A stretch of 64,000 nucleotides of DNA from Gammaproteobacteria bacterium (GCA_012103455.1 WLWT01000003.1:496001-560000), one strand, 5' to 3'; positions 8,982-17,487 are shown, counted from the first letter of the stretch. Notes: generated from the letters alone by a model not told the origin. A program made the numbers and translations.

Positions 8982-10370
8982 TTAATAATCTTCCTCTTCT
9001 TCCTCTTCCACATTAACGACGGCATCTTCTTCCGCATCTTCTTCATCATCGTCCAAATCAACGACAGCATCTTGCTTATCCTGATATTCAGTGATCAGAT
9101 CTCGCATATTTTTATCTGCTTCCTGAAACTCCATTTCATCCATGCCTTCTCCTTTATACCAAGGCAAGAAGGCTTTACTTTTATACAGTTTTGCAAATTG
9201 CGCGGAGATACGTTGGAAAATTCCTTTCATGGCGGTGGTATTAGCGATAACGACAGCACTTATTAGGGTATTTTCAGGTGGTGTATCGATAATATCTGAC
9301 TTTATGCTATTGGGTATCCACGTAACAAAATCATCCGACATTTTTTGTTGAACCTTGGCAGACTCCTCATCAACCTCTCGCCTAGTCGTGTTGCCACGAA
9401 AGCCATAATAAACCGATAGATACTTACCATCGTCTGATGTGATGTTTGAGAAGAAATTCCGAGAAGACCAAACTTGCTCGGCAAGTTCTTGAACGGTCAA
9501 CTTGATCTTGTTTCCTTGGCCAGGAGCAAACAAGGGTGCTCTTGCCAATAGCAAAAAATGTAGATGAGGAAATGGGAGCAGATTACAAGCCATTTTTCTC
9601 AAGTTCCCATTTCCCATACCTTCAAATCGTAAGGGTGCGGTCACATCAACCATAGCTTGCGTAATAAACCAATTTAAATCTGCATATTTCGGCTCTTTTT
9701 GTTGGAGTACATTATGGGAAATATTGAAAAGTGCCTCATTGTCAATGACAAAAGTCATATCGGAATATTCTGAAAGCTTATGAATCGCCAAGGTCGCATT
9801 ATAGGGTTCAACGACGACATCACTGATTTTAGGAGAAGGAAAAACCGAGAAAGTAGCTATCATTCTATCAGGATAGGCATCCCGAATTTTCGAAAGCAAT
9901 AAGGTACCTAAGCCGGATCCGGTTCCGCCACCAATTGAGTGGAAAAGAATGAAACCTTGTGGAGAATCACACGCTTCAGTTTCCCTTCGAACTACATCCA
10001 TAATCTCGTCAACTAGTTCTGCACCTTCCGTATAATAACCTTTGGCAAAGTTGTTGCCCGCACCCGCAGCACCAAACACAAAATTATCGGGTCTAAACAG
10101 TGATGCTGTAGGACTGGCTTTAATCACATCCAGGGTGCCTGGTTCCAAATCCACCAGGACTACTCTTGGTGTAAATCTAAACTCTCCTGTTTCTTTAAAA
10201 AAAACTTCGATCTTAGCTAATACCGCATCATCCTGTGCATAGGTGCCACCTTTTGAATGCTGAAATTCACCGTTTTCATCGATCTGATGCTCTTTACGGA
10301 TCGCATCCCAAAAAGCGGTTCCTAGTTGATTGCCGCATTGGCCGACTTGTATACAAATTATTTCATTCAT
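8982..10370 (-). CDS. Beta-tubulin-like protein with long acidic tail
   Basis: 462 residues. The start MNEIICIQVGQCGNQLG matches the beta-tubulin N-terminus, with Gln11 and Cys12 of the nucleotide pocket kept. Further beta signatures are VLVDLEPGTLD (71-81), RPDNFVFG (93-100), YYTEGAELVD (112-121), GGGTGSGLGTLL (147-158), SDVVVEPYNATL (183-194), FVTWIPN, and GEGMDEMEFQEADKNM near the C-terminus. Lys259 in GNLRKM sits where beta has Lys and alpha has the catalytic Glu. The last 40 residues are highly acidic and end EEEEEEDY, closing with Tyr as eukaryotic alpha chains do. A longer frame reaches 10502, but ATG 10370 fits the family and has AAGGGA 8 bases upstream; the extra codons read into the IS91 repeat. 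First gene of the tubulin operon. No kinesin-light-chain-like bklc gene, as found in Prosthecobacter, is nearby. Confidence 0.95.
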   Translation of the reverse strand: MNEIICIQVGQCGNQLGTAFWDAIRKEHQIDENGEFQHSKGGTYAQDDAVLAKIEVFFKETGEFRFTPRVVLVDLEPGTLDVIKASPTASLFRPDNFVFGAAGAGNNFAKGYYTEGAELVDEIMDVVRRETEACDSPQGFILFHSIGGGTGSGLGTLLLSKIRDAYPDRMIATFSVFPSPKISDVVVEPYNATLAIHKLSEYSDMTFVIDNEALFNISHNVLQQKEPKYADLNWFITQAMVDVTAPLRFEGMGNGNLRKMACNLLPFPHLHFLLLARAPLFAPGQGNKIKLTVQELAEQVWSSRNFFSNITSDDGKYLSVYYGFRGNTTRREVDEESAKVQQKMSDDFVTWIPNSIKSDIIDTPPENTLISAVVIANTTAMKGIFQRISAQFAKLYKSKAFLPWYKGEGMDEMEFQEADKNMRDLITEYQDKQDAVVDLDDDEEDAEEDAVVNVEEEEEEDY

Positions 10371-10474
10371 ATTTGAATCCCTTATTAGGTTGTGTTGACA
10401 TTTACAAATAAGTAGATAGTGGTATAATGTATCGTCTAAGCCGGATGAAGGACAGAAGCGAAATAAAGTGGATG

Positions 10475-10715
10475 GGAAGACTAAACGCTCTATTGCATCC
10501 AATCAACAGTTAAATGGAACGGGGTACAGGCTAGTCTTGAGTGATTGTAGGTGGTGTACGCTCAGGATTGTTGCATAGGCTCCGCCTATATTGGTCAGCG
10601 ATGGGCTGGACATTTCCAGTATTTTTCACTGGTCATGAGCGTGCTCGCGCCGTTGCTTAACAACGCATCGGAACAAGGGCATGAACAGTGCCACTGGCGC
10701 TGACGCCCGGTTCTA
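10475..10715 (-). mobile_element. IS91-family terminal region, second copy
   Basis: Begins GGAAGACTAAACGCTC and matches about 6430-6670 closely, with scattered base changes. It includes the tract ending GCATCGGAACAAGGGC and runs up to GGTTCTAG, where the next MITE cuts it. Together with the copy at 6420-7119 it brackets the tubulin operon in direct orientation. It begins about 100 bp upstream of the beta-tubulin start codon, so tubulin transcription must start inside it or in the 10371-10474 gap. In that gap a TTTACA-N16-TATAAT pair (10401-10428) points to the right, away from the tubulins. Confidence 0.8.
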
Positions 10716-11022
10716 GGGCACCTGCTAAAAATGCACTTTTTCCGCGATTGCGGCGTCAGTTCCGTGCTCGAATCCTCATGTATCGCCTATCACTGCTGTC
10801 CCGCAAAATAGTTAAACACAGCGTATAACCTATTGATTTACATAAAAAATTGACTATGGCATCGGGTTTGAGACATGAAAACAGTTTTTCCAGAAATTTC
10901 AAAGGTTTAGTATGCTCTATGGGACAGCAGTGATCGCCTATATACTGCGGTTCTGCGCGCGCTGCTTCCTTGCACTCACGGAAAAATTACTATTTGGAAA
11001 AATTACTATTTTTAGAGGTGCC
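10716..11022. mobile_element. MITE carrying the inner CACTGCTGTCCC element, intact 9-bp duplication
   Basis: The outer ends are GGGCACCTGCTAAAAATG and ATTTTTAGAGGTGCC. The inner element is 10791-10932 (142 bp) and is flanked by an exact 9-bp direct repeat ATCGCCTAT (10782-10790 and 10933-10941). Compared with the empty copy at 24394-24533, this proves insertion of the inner element into the outer one. A 16-bp tandem duplication, GGAAAAATTACTATTT, lies near the right end. Confidence 0.9.
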
Positions 11023-11141
11023 TTACAGAAGAATCGGAAACAGGGGCGACAACCAATCCTTACGCTACTAGCCAAGCACAGGGTAGAACGCATTCTAGCA
11101 GTAGCAGCAAAAAGCGCAGCCTGACTGGAGCGTAACCTTCA

Positions 11142-11279
11142 CTGCGTTACTTCAACCCCATTGGTGCACATACCTCGGGGCTCATCGGTGAAGACCCTCA
11201 GGGCATTGCGAATAACTGGGTGGCGTACATTGCTCAAGTGGCCGTTGGCGTGCGCGAAAAGCTTTCTGTTTTTGCGCTA
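11142..11279 (+). pseudogene. galE: Fragment of UDP-glucose 4-epimerase
   Basis: A 46-codon stretch reads LRYFNPIGAHTSGLIGEDP and continues GIANNWVAYIAQVAVG, then REKLSVFAL. This is the conserved middle of GalE, including RYFNP.GAH and the P-x-x-L-x-P-Y-I-x-Q region. The upstream bases (KSAAP/LTGA-like) decay within a few codons and the downstream part is missing. It is a relic from a sugar-nucleotide locus, as are the glycosyltransferase pieces at 21.9-24.4 kb. Confidence 0.75.
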
Positions 11280-11395
11280 GCCGGGCATTAGCGGAAGCTT
11301 TGGCTGAACCAGGCCTATGCCATCAACTCACCGCGCTCAAATGCCGCGCTCCTGCGGTCAACGGCTTGTTACTGGCTGCCAGGCAACCCGCTCAA

Positions 11396-11496
11396 GCGGC
11401 TGCGCACTAGGACCGTATCAGCGCAGAAAGAACGGTGGCTGATGGCGAGGCTGCCTAACGGCATCGCTGTTGGTGTCATCCATGCGCCGAATTATA
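11396..11496. repeat. Direct repeat shared with 21778-21880
   Basis: About 100 bp starting GCGCACTAGGACCGTA and ending CATGCGCCGAATTA is present again at 21778-21880 with about 10% differences. Neither copy encodes anything I recognise. In both places it adjoins remains of sugar-related genes, galE here and GT9 there, so it may be the edge of a transferred surface-polysaccharide island. The rest of 11280-11880 holds no recognisable gene. Confidence 0.6.
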
Positions 11497-11627
11497 TGAC
11501 GGGCAAGAAGCGGCTCTTTTTCGATGCGGTTGAGACTTTAGCGCGCCGGTGGCGAGGTGGTCGCGCTCTGTTCGGGGGTGACCAATGCTGGGATCCCGCC
11601 GCTAGATGGCAATCCGGCGGCTTTTCA

Positions 11628-11697
11628 CCCTTGGGAATATGCCCTTGGGAATATGCCCTTGGGAATATGCCCTTGGGAGTATGCCCTTGGGAGTATG
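11628..11697. repeat. Tandem repeat, 5 copies of a 14-bp unit
   Basis: The unit is CCCTTGGGAATATG: three identical copies, then two with GAGTATG. Each unit contains the palindrome CCCTTGGG, roughly. It lies in non-coding DNA between the galE relic and the glutamine synthetase gene. Confidence 0.9.
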
Positions 11698-11883
11698 AGT
11701 GGGTGCATCATTTGCTTGAGGCTAGGTGGGTGCCACGCGGTCCGCTGCGTATTGGTCGATGACCGATTGCAATTCCTGAGCTCGCCGCAAACCGAACGCC
11801 TGCGGAGCAGCGTTCTGACCCTCGCCGTACCAGTACGGTTGCCCGATATACCTTTGGTGAGATCCCGGACGGTGGCAAAGCGC

Positions 11884-13278
11884 TCAGACTGTCAGGAGCA
11901 GGTTTTCACGCTCCCACGGAGTCACCACGCGCATGAACTCTTCGAATTCGTGGTGCTTAATCGTGCAATAAACGTCGATGAACTCTCTACCCAGCAGCTC
12001 GATGATCTCGGGACAATTCTCGAGCAAGATCATGGCGTCCAGCAGGCTGCGCGGAAGCGTGTGCGGCGCGCTATAGGCATCGCCTTCGAACGGTTCCCGC
12101 GGCGACACCGCCTCGACCATCCCGAGGTAACCGCACGCCAAACTGGCGGCGATGGCCAGGTACGGATTGGCATCCGCGCCCACCAGTCGGTTCTCCAGCC
12201 GGCGTCCTGCTGATTCGGAGCGCGGCACCCGTAGACCAACTGAGCGATTGTCCACGCCCCATTCGAGATTGATAGGCGCCGCTTCGCCCGGGGTAAGCCG
12301 TCGGTAGGAGTTAACGTAAGGGGCCATCAAAGCGATGGCAGCGGGCAGGTATTTTTGTTGCCCACCAATGAAGTGCTCGAACAGGTTTGAGGCGCTACCG
12401 TCTTCGCGACTGAACAAATTGCGCCCCGACCGCGCGTCCACCACGCTTTGGTGAATATGCATGGCGCTGCCAGGTTCGTGATTCATCGGGCGAGCCATGA
12501 ACGTTGCATAGCAGTCATGGCGGATGGCGGCCTCTCGAACCATCCTTTTGAAAAGGAAGGCCCGATCGGCCAGCTCCAACGGATCGCCGTGCTGGAGATT
12601 GATCTCCAACTGTGCCGCACCACCCTCTTGGATGATGGTATCGATTTCCAACCGCTGCGCTTCCGCGTAGTCATAGATTAGTTCTATGACGGACTCGTAC
12701 TCATCCACTGCGGCTATGCTGTAGGACTGTCGACCGACCGTACGGCGCCCTGATCGGCCCACTGGTGGCTGTAGCGGAATGTCCGGATCGCTGTTTTTCT
12801 GAGTCAGGTAGAACTCCATCTCCGGCGCCACGACCGGGCGCCAGCCCCGCTCCGCGTAGAGGGCCAATACCCGCTTCAACACGTTGCGCGGCGCGCATCC
12901 CAGGGGCGCTCCATCCGTCTCGTGTAAGTCGTGGATGACTAATACGGTGGGTTCATTGGCCCACGGGACGAACCGCCAGGTGGACAGATCGGGGACCAAA
13001 CTGACATCCCTTTCCGTCCAAAAGTCATCTCGGTCGAACCGCGCGTAGTTACCCGTGATGGACTGATGGAAAATTGATATGGGCAGGAAACTTGCCTTCA
13101 GATCAGCGAATTTCGCCGCCGGCATGGCTTTACCGCGCGCGACACCTGCCAAATCCGGCGTGATGCACTCCGCCTCTTCGATGTGATGCGCGCGTAACCA
13201 GTTGCGGGCCTCCTCGGAGGTGCGCGGTGGCAGCTCGGCGCCAGGCACAGAATTCGATGGTGTGTGCAGAGTGTCCAT
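11884..13278 (-). CDS. puuA: Glutamine synthetase family protein, probable gamma-glutamylputrescine synthetase
   Basis: 464 residues of the type I glutamine synthetase fold without an adenylylation-type tail. Motifs: VAPEMEFYL (metal-binding Glu), IQEGGAAQLEINLQHGDPL, GSAMHIHQSV (the GS catalytic loop), and NRSVGLRVPRSE with ENRLVGADANPYLAIAA (ATP/Arg site). PuuA joins glutamate to putrescine with ATP as the first step of putrescine breakdown. The neighbouring divergent genes encode a putrescine-type ABC transporter and agmatinase, which supports this role over glutamine synthesis. The intergenic space to potF (13279-13427) probably holds both promoters. Specificity for putrescine over other amines is inferred from context. 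Confidence 0.8.
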   Translation of the reverse strand: MDTLHTPSNSVPGAELPPRTSEEARNWLRAHHIEEAECITPDLAGVARGKAMPAAKFADLKASFLPISIFHQSITGNYARFDRDDFWTERDVSLVPDLSTWRFVPWANEPTVLVIHDLHETDGAPLGCAPRNVLKRVLALYAERGWRPVVAPEMEFYLTQKNSDPDIPLQPPVGRSGRRTVGRQSYSIAAVDEYESVIELIYDYAEAQRLEIDTIIQEGGAAQLEINLQHGDPLELADRAFLFKRMVREAAIRHDCYATFMARPMNHEPGSAMHIHQSVVDARSGRNLFSREDGSASNLFEHFIGGQQKYLPAAIALMAPYVNSYRRLTPGEAAPINLEWGVDNRSVGLRVPRSESAGRRLENRLVGADANPYLAIAASLACGYLGMVEAVSPREPFEGDAYSAPHTLPRSLLDAMILLENCPEIIELLGREFIDVYCTIKHHEFEEFMRVVTPWERENLLLTV

Positions 13279-13427
13279 AGCTCGTCAGTTTAGCTGTCAG
13301 TGCGACGCGACAGGTAAAGCGCAAGGCGGCGCCAGGACTACTGCTGAGGAACGTTGCGCGCTACAGTCGCCCCGTTGAGAATGCCGGCGCACCGGCACCA
13401 CATCGTCACATCACTGGAGAGTAAACC

Positions 13428-14540
13428 ATGGCTACGTTTGCGCCTCGCGCTTTCGTGCGCACGACATTCGCCGCTACCGCGCTCGGTGCGCTGTCGCTGG
13501 CAGCTAGTGCTGCAGATCATCAAGTCGTCAACGTCTACAACTGGTCAGACTATATCGACGCGTCGGTTTTGGCCGACTTCACCAAGGAAACCGGCATCAA
13601 AGTCGTCTACGACGTCTTCGACTCCAACGAGCTGCTGGAAACGAAACTGCTGGCCGGTTCATCCGGCTACGACGTGGTCGTGCCGAGCGGCTCTTTTCTC
13701 GCACGGCAGATTCAAGCCGGTGTGTTCCAACGACTGGATAACAGTCAGCTCCCCAATCGTAAACACATGTGGCCGGAAATCGCTGCGCGCACCCAGCAGT
13801 ACAACCCGGACAACGCGTACGCCGTAAACTACATGTGGGGCACTACAGGCATCGGCTACAACATGGATGCCGTCAAGAAGCGTTTGCCCAACGGGCCGCT
13901 CAACTCTTGGGCGTTACTGTTCGATGAAAAGAATGCCTCGAAGTTGAAAGACTGCGGCATTCATGTGTTGGATGCCCCCACCGAGATCATTCCGGCCGCC
14001 CTTCGCTACTTGGGCCACAAAGGCAACAGCCACAACCCAGCTGAGATCAAGGAAGCAGCGGCGCTGCTGAAGAAAATTCGGCCCTTCGTACAGAAGTTTC
14101 ACTCCTCCGAGTACATCAACGCGCTTGCCAATGGCGATATCTGCCTAGCCGTCGGTTGGTCCGGTGATGTATTTCAGGCCGAGGCCCGTGCTAAAGAAGC
14201 CAAGAATGGCGTCAGCATCACGTACATCATTCCGAAGGAAGGCGCGTTGATGTGGTTCGACATGATGGCGATTCCCGGCGACGCGAAGCACGTGGAAGCC
14301 GCGCACAAGTTCATCAACTACATCATGCGCCCGGAAGTGATTGCCAAGGCGTCCAACTACGTTTTCTACGCTAACGGAAACTTGTCGTCGCAGAAGTTGT
14401 TGGACCCTGCGATGCTTGAAGATCCGGCCATTTACCCGGACCAATCGACGTTGAAAAATTTGTACGTCACCACGCCATACCCGCCCAAGGTGCAACGTGT
14501 CGTGACCCGTGCATGGACGTCGGTAAAGACCGGTCAGTAA
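13428..14540 (+). CDS. potF: Putrescine/spermidine-binding periplasmic protein
   Basis: 370 residues with a Sec signal peptide (positively charged start, then ATALGALSLAASAADH, cleavage near residue 30). The mature start VNVYNWSDYIDASVL is the hallmark of the PotD/PotF family; later NYMWGTTGIGYN and PEVIAKASNYVFYANGN are also typical. It captures polyamine in the periplasm and delivers it to PotGHI. First gene of a potFGHI-speB run. The ATG follows CTGGAGAG. A strong hairpin separates it from potG, as is common where the binding protein is made in excess. Confidence 0.92.
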   Translation: MATFAPRAFVRTTFAATALGALSLAASAADHQVVNVYNWSDYIDASVLADFTKETGIKVVYDVFDSNELLETKLLAGSSGYDVVVPSGSFLARQIQAGVFQRLDNSQLPNRKHMWPEIAARTQQYNPDNAYAVNYMWGTTGIGYNMDAVKKRLPNGPLNSWALLFDEKNASKLKDCGIHVLDAPTEIIPAALRYLGHKGNSHNPAEIKEAAALLKKIRPFVQKFHSSEYINALANGDICLAVGWSGDVFQAEARAKEAKNGVSITYIIPKEGALMWFDMMAIPGDAKHVEAAHKFINYIMRPEVIAKASNYVFYANGNLSSQKLLDPAMLEDPAIYPDQSTLKNLYVTTPYPPKVQRVVTRAWTSVKTGQ

Positions 14541-14549
14541 CGCTTCGGC

Positions 14550-14578
14550 GCGAGCCGCGCAACAACCGCGCGGCTCGC
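14550..14578 (+). terminator. GC-rich hairpin between potF and potG
   Basis: The arms GCGAGCCGCGC and GCGCGGCTCGC form a perfect 11-bp stem with a 7-base AACAACC loop. No T-run follows, so it is more likely an mRNA-stabilising or attenuating structure than a full terminator; it would favour potF over the downstream transporter genes. Confidence 0.65.
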
Positions 14579-14605
14579 GTTGCGACTTGCTAGTAGTCCA
14601 GTCAG

Positions 14606-15736
14606 ATGGCGGGTGAATTCGCTCCGTGGGCGGACCGTGACGCGCAACCGCTGGTGCGCTTTGAAAACGTTACCAAGCGATTTGGCGACTTCGTTGCGAT
14701 CCGCAATCTCAGCGTAGACATTTACGAGCGCGAGTTCTTCGCTCTGCTCGGTCCGTCCGGCTGCGGCAAAACCACGTTGATGCGGATGTTGGCCGGTTTT
14801 GAATCGGCCAGCGAAGGACGTGTGTTGCTCGCTGGCCAGGACTTGGCCGGTGTACCCCCAAATCGCCGCCCTGTGAACATGATGTTCCAGTCCTACGCGC
14901 TATTCCCGCATATGAGTGTTGCGAAGAACATCGGCTTCGGGCTCGCTCGTGAAGGCAAACCCAAGGCCGAGATCCGAGCTAGGGTCGATGAGATGCTGGC
15001 TCTTACACAGCTGGAGCCATTTGCTAACCGTAAACCTCACCAGCTTTCCGGCGGGCAACGCCAACGGGTAGCGCTGGCACGGTCACTGGCCAAACGGCCA
15101 CGACTTGTCCTTTTGGACGAACCGCTTGCGGCGCTCGACAAGAAGCTGCGCGAAGAAACTCAGTTCGAGCTGATGAACATCCAAGAGAGTATTGGTGTCA
15201 CGTTCATCATCGTTACGCATGATCAAGAAGAGGCCATGACGGTCGCCAGCCGTATCGCTGTTATGCAAGGCGGCGAACTGGAGCAGGTATCGCCCCCAAT
15301 AGAACTCTACGAACGACCCAACTCCCGCTACGTCGCGGACTTCGTAGGCGACGCCAACATTTTGCAAGGCAATGTAGCGACGATGTCGGAGGGCGTGGCG
15401 GGGCTTGCCTGGAAAGAGAACGAACCCAATCTCAAAGTATCGGATCGGGGCGTTGCCGTGCCGGCAGTAGCTTCAACCGCCTGGCTATCAGTGCGCCCAG
15501 AGAAGGTTGAGATTAGTCACGATCGACCGGCTGGCGCAGACAACGCAGTCTCCGGCCATGTTTGGGATATTGCCTACACCGGATCGACCTCCACTTATCA
15601 CGTCAGACTGGATGACGGCACTATCGTCAAGTCCAGAGAAGTGAATCAACATTCCGTCGCTGATCGCCGATTCACCTGGGAAGACTCCGTGTGGCTTCAC
15701 TGGCCGGCCGCCGCTGGTGTGCTCTTGACTCGATAA
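14606..15736 (+). CDS. potG: Polyamine ABC transporter ATP-binding protein
   Basis: 376 residues. Walker A GPSGCGKTT (about residues 50-58), Q-loop MFQSYALFPHMSV, signature LSGGQRQRVALARSL, Walker B LVLLDEPLAALD and the switch His in IIVTHDQEEAM. The C-terminal 130 residues form the TOBE-type regulatory domain of the spermidine/putrescine importers. It powers uptake through PotH and PotI. Its TAA overlaps the potH ATG by one base (TAATG), indicating translational coupling. Confidence 0.92.
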   Translation: MAGEFAPWADRDAQPLVRFENVTKRFGDFVAIRNLSVDIYEREFFALLGPSGCGKTTLMRMLAGFESASEGRVLLAGQDLAGVPPNRRPVNMMFQSYALFPHMSVAKNIGFGLAREGKPKAEIRARVDEMLALTQLEPFANRKPHQLSGGQRQRVALARSLAKRPRLVLLDEPLAALDKKLREETQFELMNIQESIGVTFIIVTHDQEEAMTVASRIAVMQGGELEQVSPPIELYERPNSRYVADFVGDANILQGNVATMSEGVAGLAWKENEPNLKVSDRGVAVPAVASTAWLSVRPEKVEISHDRPAGADNAVSGHVWDIAYTGSTSTYHVRLDDGTIVKSREVNQHSVADRRFTWEDSVWLHWPAAAGVLLTR

Positions 15737-16647
15737 TGCGCAACGACAAGCCAGCAAAGTCGCGCTACATCCTCATTGCTGTTCCGTTCGTGTGGCTGGG
15801 TGTCTTCTTTCTCATTCCGTTCGGCATCGTCGCCAAGATCGCCCTTTCAGATGCTGCCATTGCACGCCCACCGTACACGCCGACTTTCGGCCTTTCCAAG
15901 GGATGGGAGGGATTCGTGGGCCTTGTCTCGGCATTCGATCTGGAGAACTTCGTCTGGCTGACCGAGGAAGCTTTGTACTGGAAGTCTTACCTCTCCAGTT
16001 TAGAGATCGCTTCCATTTCCACAGTGCTCACGCTGGCCGTGGGTTTTCCCATCGCTTACGGAATGAGCCGGGCCAAAGCGTCATGGCGTCCCACGCTGGT
16101 CATGCTCATCATATTGCCGTTCTGGACGAGTTTCTTGATTCGCGTCTATGCGTGGATCGGTATCTTAAAAAAGGAGGGTTTACTAAACCTCGCGCTGACG
16201 AGCCTCGGGCTCGTGGATGAGCCGCTGACCATTCTCAACACCAACGTGGCGGTGTACATCGGCATCGTTTACTCCTACCTACCGTTCATGGTCCTGCCCA
16301 TCTACGCGAGTCTGGAGCGGCTGGATGATTCGCTGCTTGAAGCTGCGTACGACTTGGGGTGTACACGAATCAGCGCGTTCTGGACCGTGACCTTGCCACT
16401 CGCCATCCCGGGAGTGCTGGCGGGCGCCCTGCTTGTCTTCATACCGGCCGTCGGTGAATTCGTTATTCCCGATCTGTTGGGCGGTTCAGACACATTAATG
16501 ATTGGCAAGACGTTGTGGGTGGAATTTTTCTCCAACCGCGATTGGCCCGTAGCGGCGGCAGTGGCCGTGGTTTTGCTGGCGCTGCTCGTCGTTCCCATCG
16601 TGCTGTTTCAGCGCGTGCAGGAGCGCAATGCGGGATTGGTGAAATGA
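15736..16647 (+). CDS. potH: Polyamine ABC transporter permease
   Basis: 303 residues, about six hydrophobic segments starting with YILIAVPFVWLGVFFLIPF. The permease coupling (EAA) loop is seen as LEAAYDLGCTRISAFWTVTLPL followed by IPGVLAG, split here at the loop centre. The long periplasmic first loop is typical of PotB/PotH. Inner-membrane partner of PotI. The start was chosen as the ATG that overlaps the potG stop; the longer upstream frame lies inside potG. Confidence 0.92.
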   Translation: MRNDKPAKSRYILIAVPFVWLGVFFLIPFGIVAKIALSDAAIARPPYTPTFGLSKGWEGFVGLVSAFDLENFVWLTEEALYWKSYLSSLEIASISTVLTLAVGFPIAYGMSRAKASWRPTLVMLIILPFWTSFLIRVYAWIGILKKEGLLNLALTSLGLVDEPLTILNTNVAVYIGIVYSYLPFMVLPIYASLERLDDSLLEAAYDLGCTRISAFWTVTLPLAIPGVLAGALLVFIPAVGEFVIPDLLGGSDTLMIGKTLWVEFFSNRDWPVAAAVAVVLLALLVVPIVLFQRVQERNAGLVK

Positions 16648-17453
16648 GGCGCAGTAGTTGGTTTTCGCTGACCAGTGTCACTTTTGGGCTCGCGTTCCTG
16701 TATTTACCTATCGTGATCTTGGTGATCTTCTCTTTCAACGAAGGGCGTCTCGTTACGGTTTGGGCCGGATTCTCCACCAAGTGGTATGTCGCGGTTTTTC
16801 AGAACGAAGCGTTCCTCAACGCCGCTTGGGTTACGTTGCGTGTGGGCGTGATTTCCGCGACCGTGGCCACCGTGCTGGGAACGCTTGCGGCTTTGACCTT
16901 GCTACGTGCCGGGCGCTTTCCAGGCCGCACACTGTTCAATGGCATGATCTACGCGCCGCTGGTCATGCCTGAAGTCATCATGGGTTTGGCCCTGCTCCTG
17001 TTGTTTGTTGCGGTGGAGTTCGACCGAGGCATCTGGTCGGTCACTATCGGACACATCACCTTTTCCATGTGTTATGCCGCCGTAGTGGTGTCATCCCGGC
17101 TAGTGAGCATGGATCGATCGCTTGAGGAAGCGGCGCGAGATTTGGGGTGTACGCCAGTGAGCGCGTTTTTGCTGGTAACGCTCCCTGTGATTGCTCCCGC
17201 GGTCGTTGCCGCATGGCTGTTGGCGTTCACACTGTCGTTGGACGATCTGGTCATCGCGTCGTTCACCTCGGGCCCAGGTGCGACCACCTTGCCGATGAAG
17301 ATCTACTCGCAGGTCAGGCTGGGCGTAACCCCCGAAATCAACGCGCTTTCAACCATGCTGATCGCACTGGTTTCCACCGGCGTTGTGTTCGCCTCTGCGG
17401 TAAGCCGTCGATTTGAGCGGCGCATGGAGCGTGAGCGTCAGGCCGTCGCATAA
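16644..17453 (+). CDS. potI: Polyamine ABC transporter permease
   Basis: 269 residues. The start ATG overlaps the potH stop (ATGA). Membrane segments begin with SVTFGLAFLYLPIVILVIFS. The typical PotC/PotI segment follows: FNEGR, then WAGFSTKWY. The EAA loop LEEAARDLGCTPVSAFLLVT and the segment LSLDDLVIASFTSGPG are diagnostic. With PotH it forms the membrane channel fed by PotF. Confidence 0.92.
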   Translation: MRRSSWFSLTSVTFGLAFLYLPIVILVIFSFNEGRLVTVWAGFSTKWYVAVFQNEAFLNAAWVTLRVGVISATVATVLGTLAALTLLRAGRFPGRTLFNGMIYAPLVMPEVIMGLALLLLFVAVEFDRGIWSVTIGHITFSMCYAAVVVSSRLVSMDRSLEEAARDLGCTPVSAFLLVTLPVIAPAVVAAWLLAFTLSLDDLVIASFTSGPGATTLPMKIYSQVRLGVTPEINALSTMLIALVSTGVVFASAVSRRFERRMERERQAVA

Positions 17454-17487
17454 ATGAACAACTCTTCCATACCAGCAGGACCCTACT

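Noticed and set aside
7563..10370. FtsZ, TubZ or plain BtubA/BtubB identity for the two GTPases
   Set aside because: The long alpha- and beta-specific blocks, the C-terminal acidic tails and the 452/462-residue lengths fit eukaryotic-type tubulin. FtsZ and TubZ share only the GGGTGSG loop with them, and BtubA as I recall it is less similar.
10395..10428. Promoter for the tubulin operon
   Set aside because: The TTTACA-N16-TATAAT pair is on the plus strand and points away from the tubulins; no convincing minus-strand promoter was seen.
10371..10502. A 44-residue N-terminal extension on beta-tubulin
   Set aside because: The extra codons read into the IS91 repeat, and the ATG at 10370 has a good ribosome-binding site and the conserved MxEI start.
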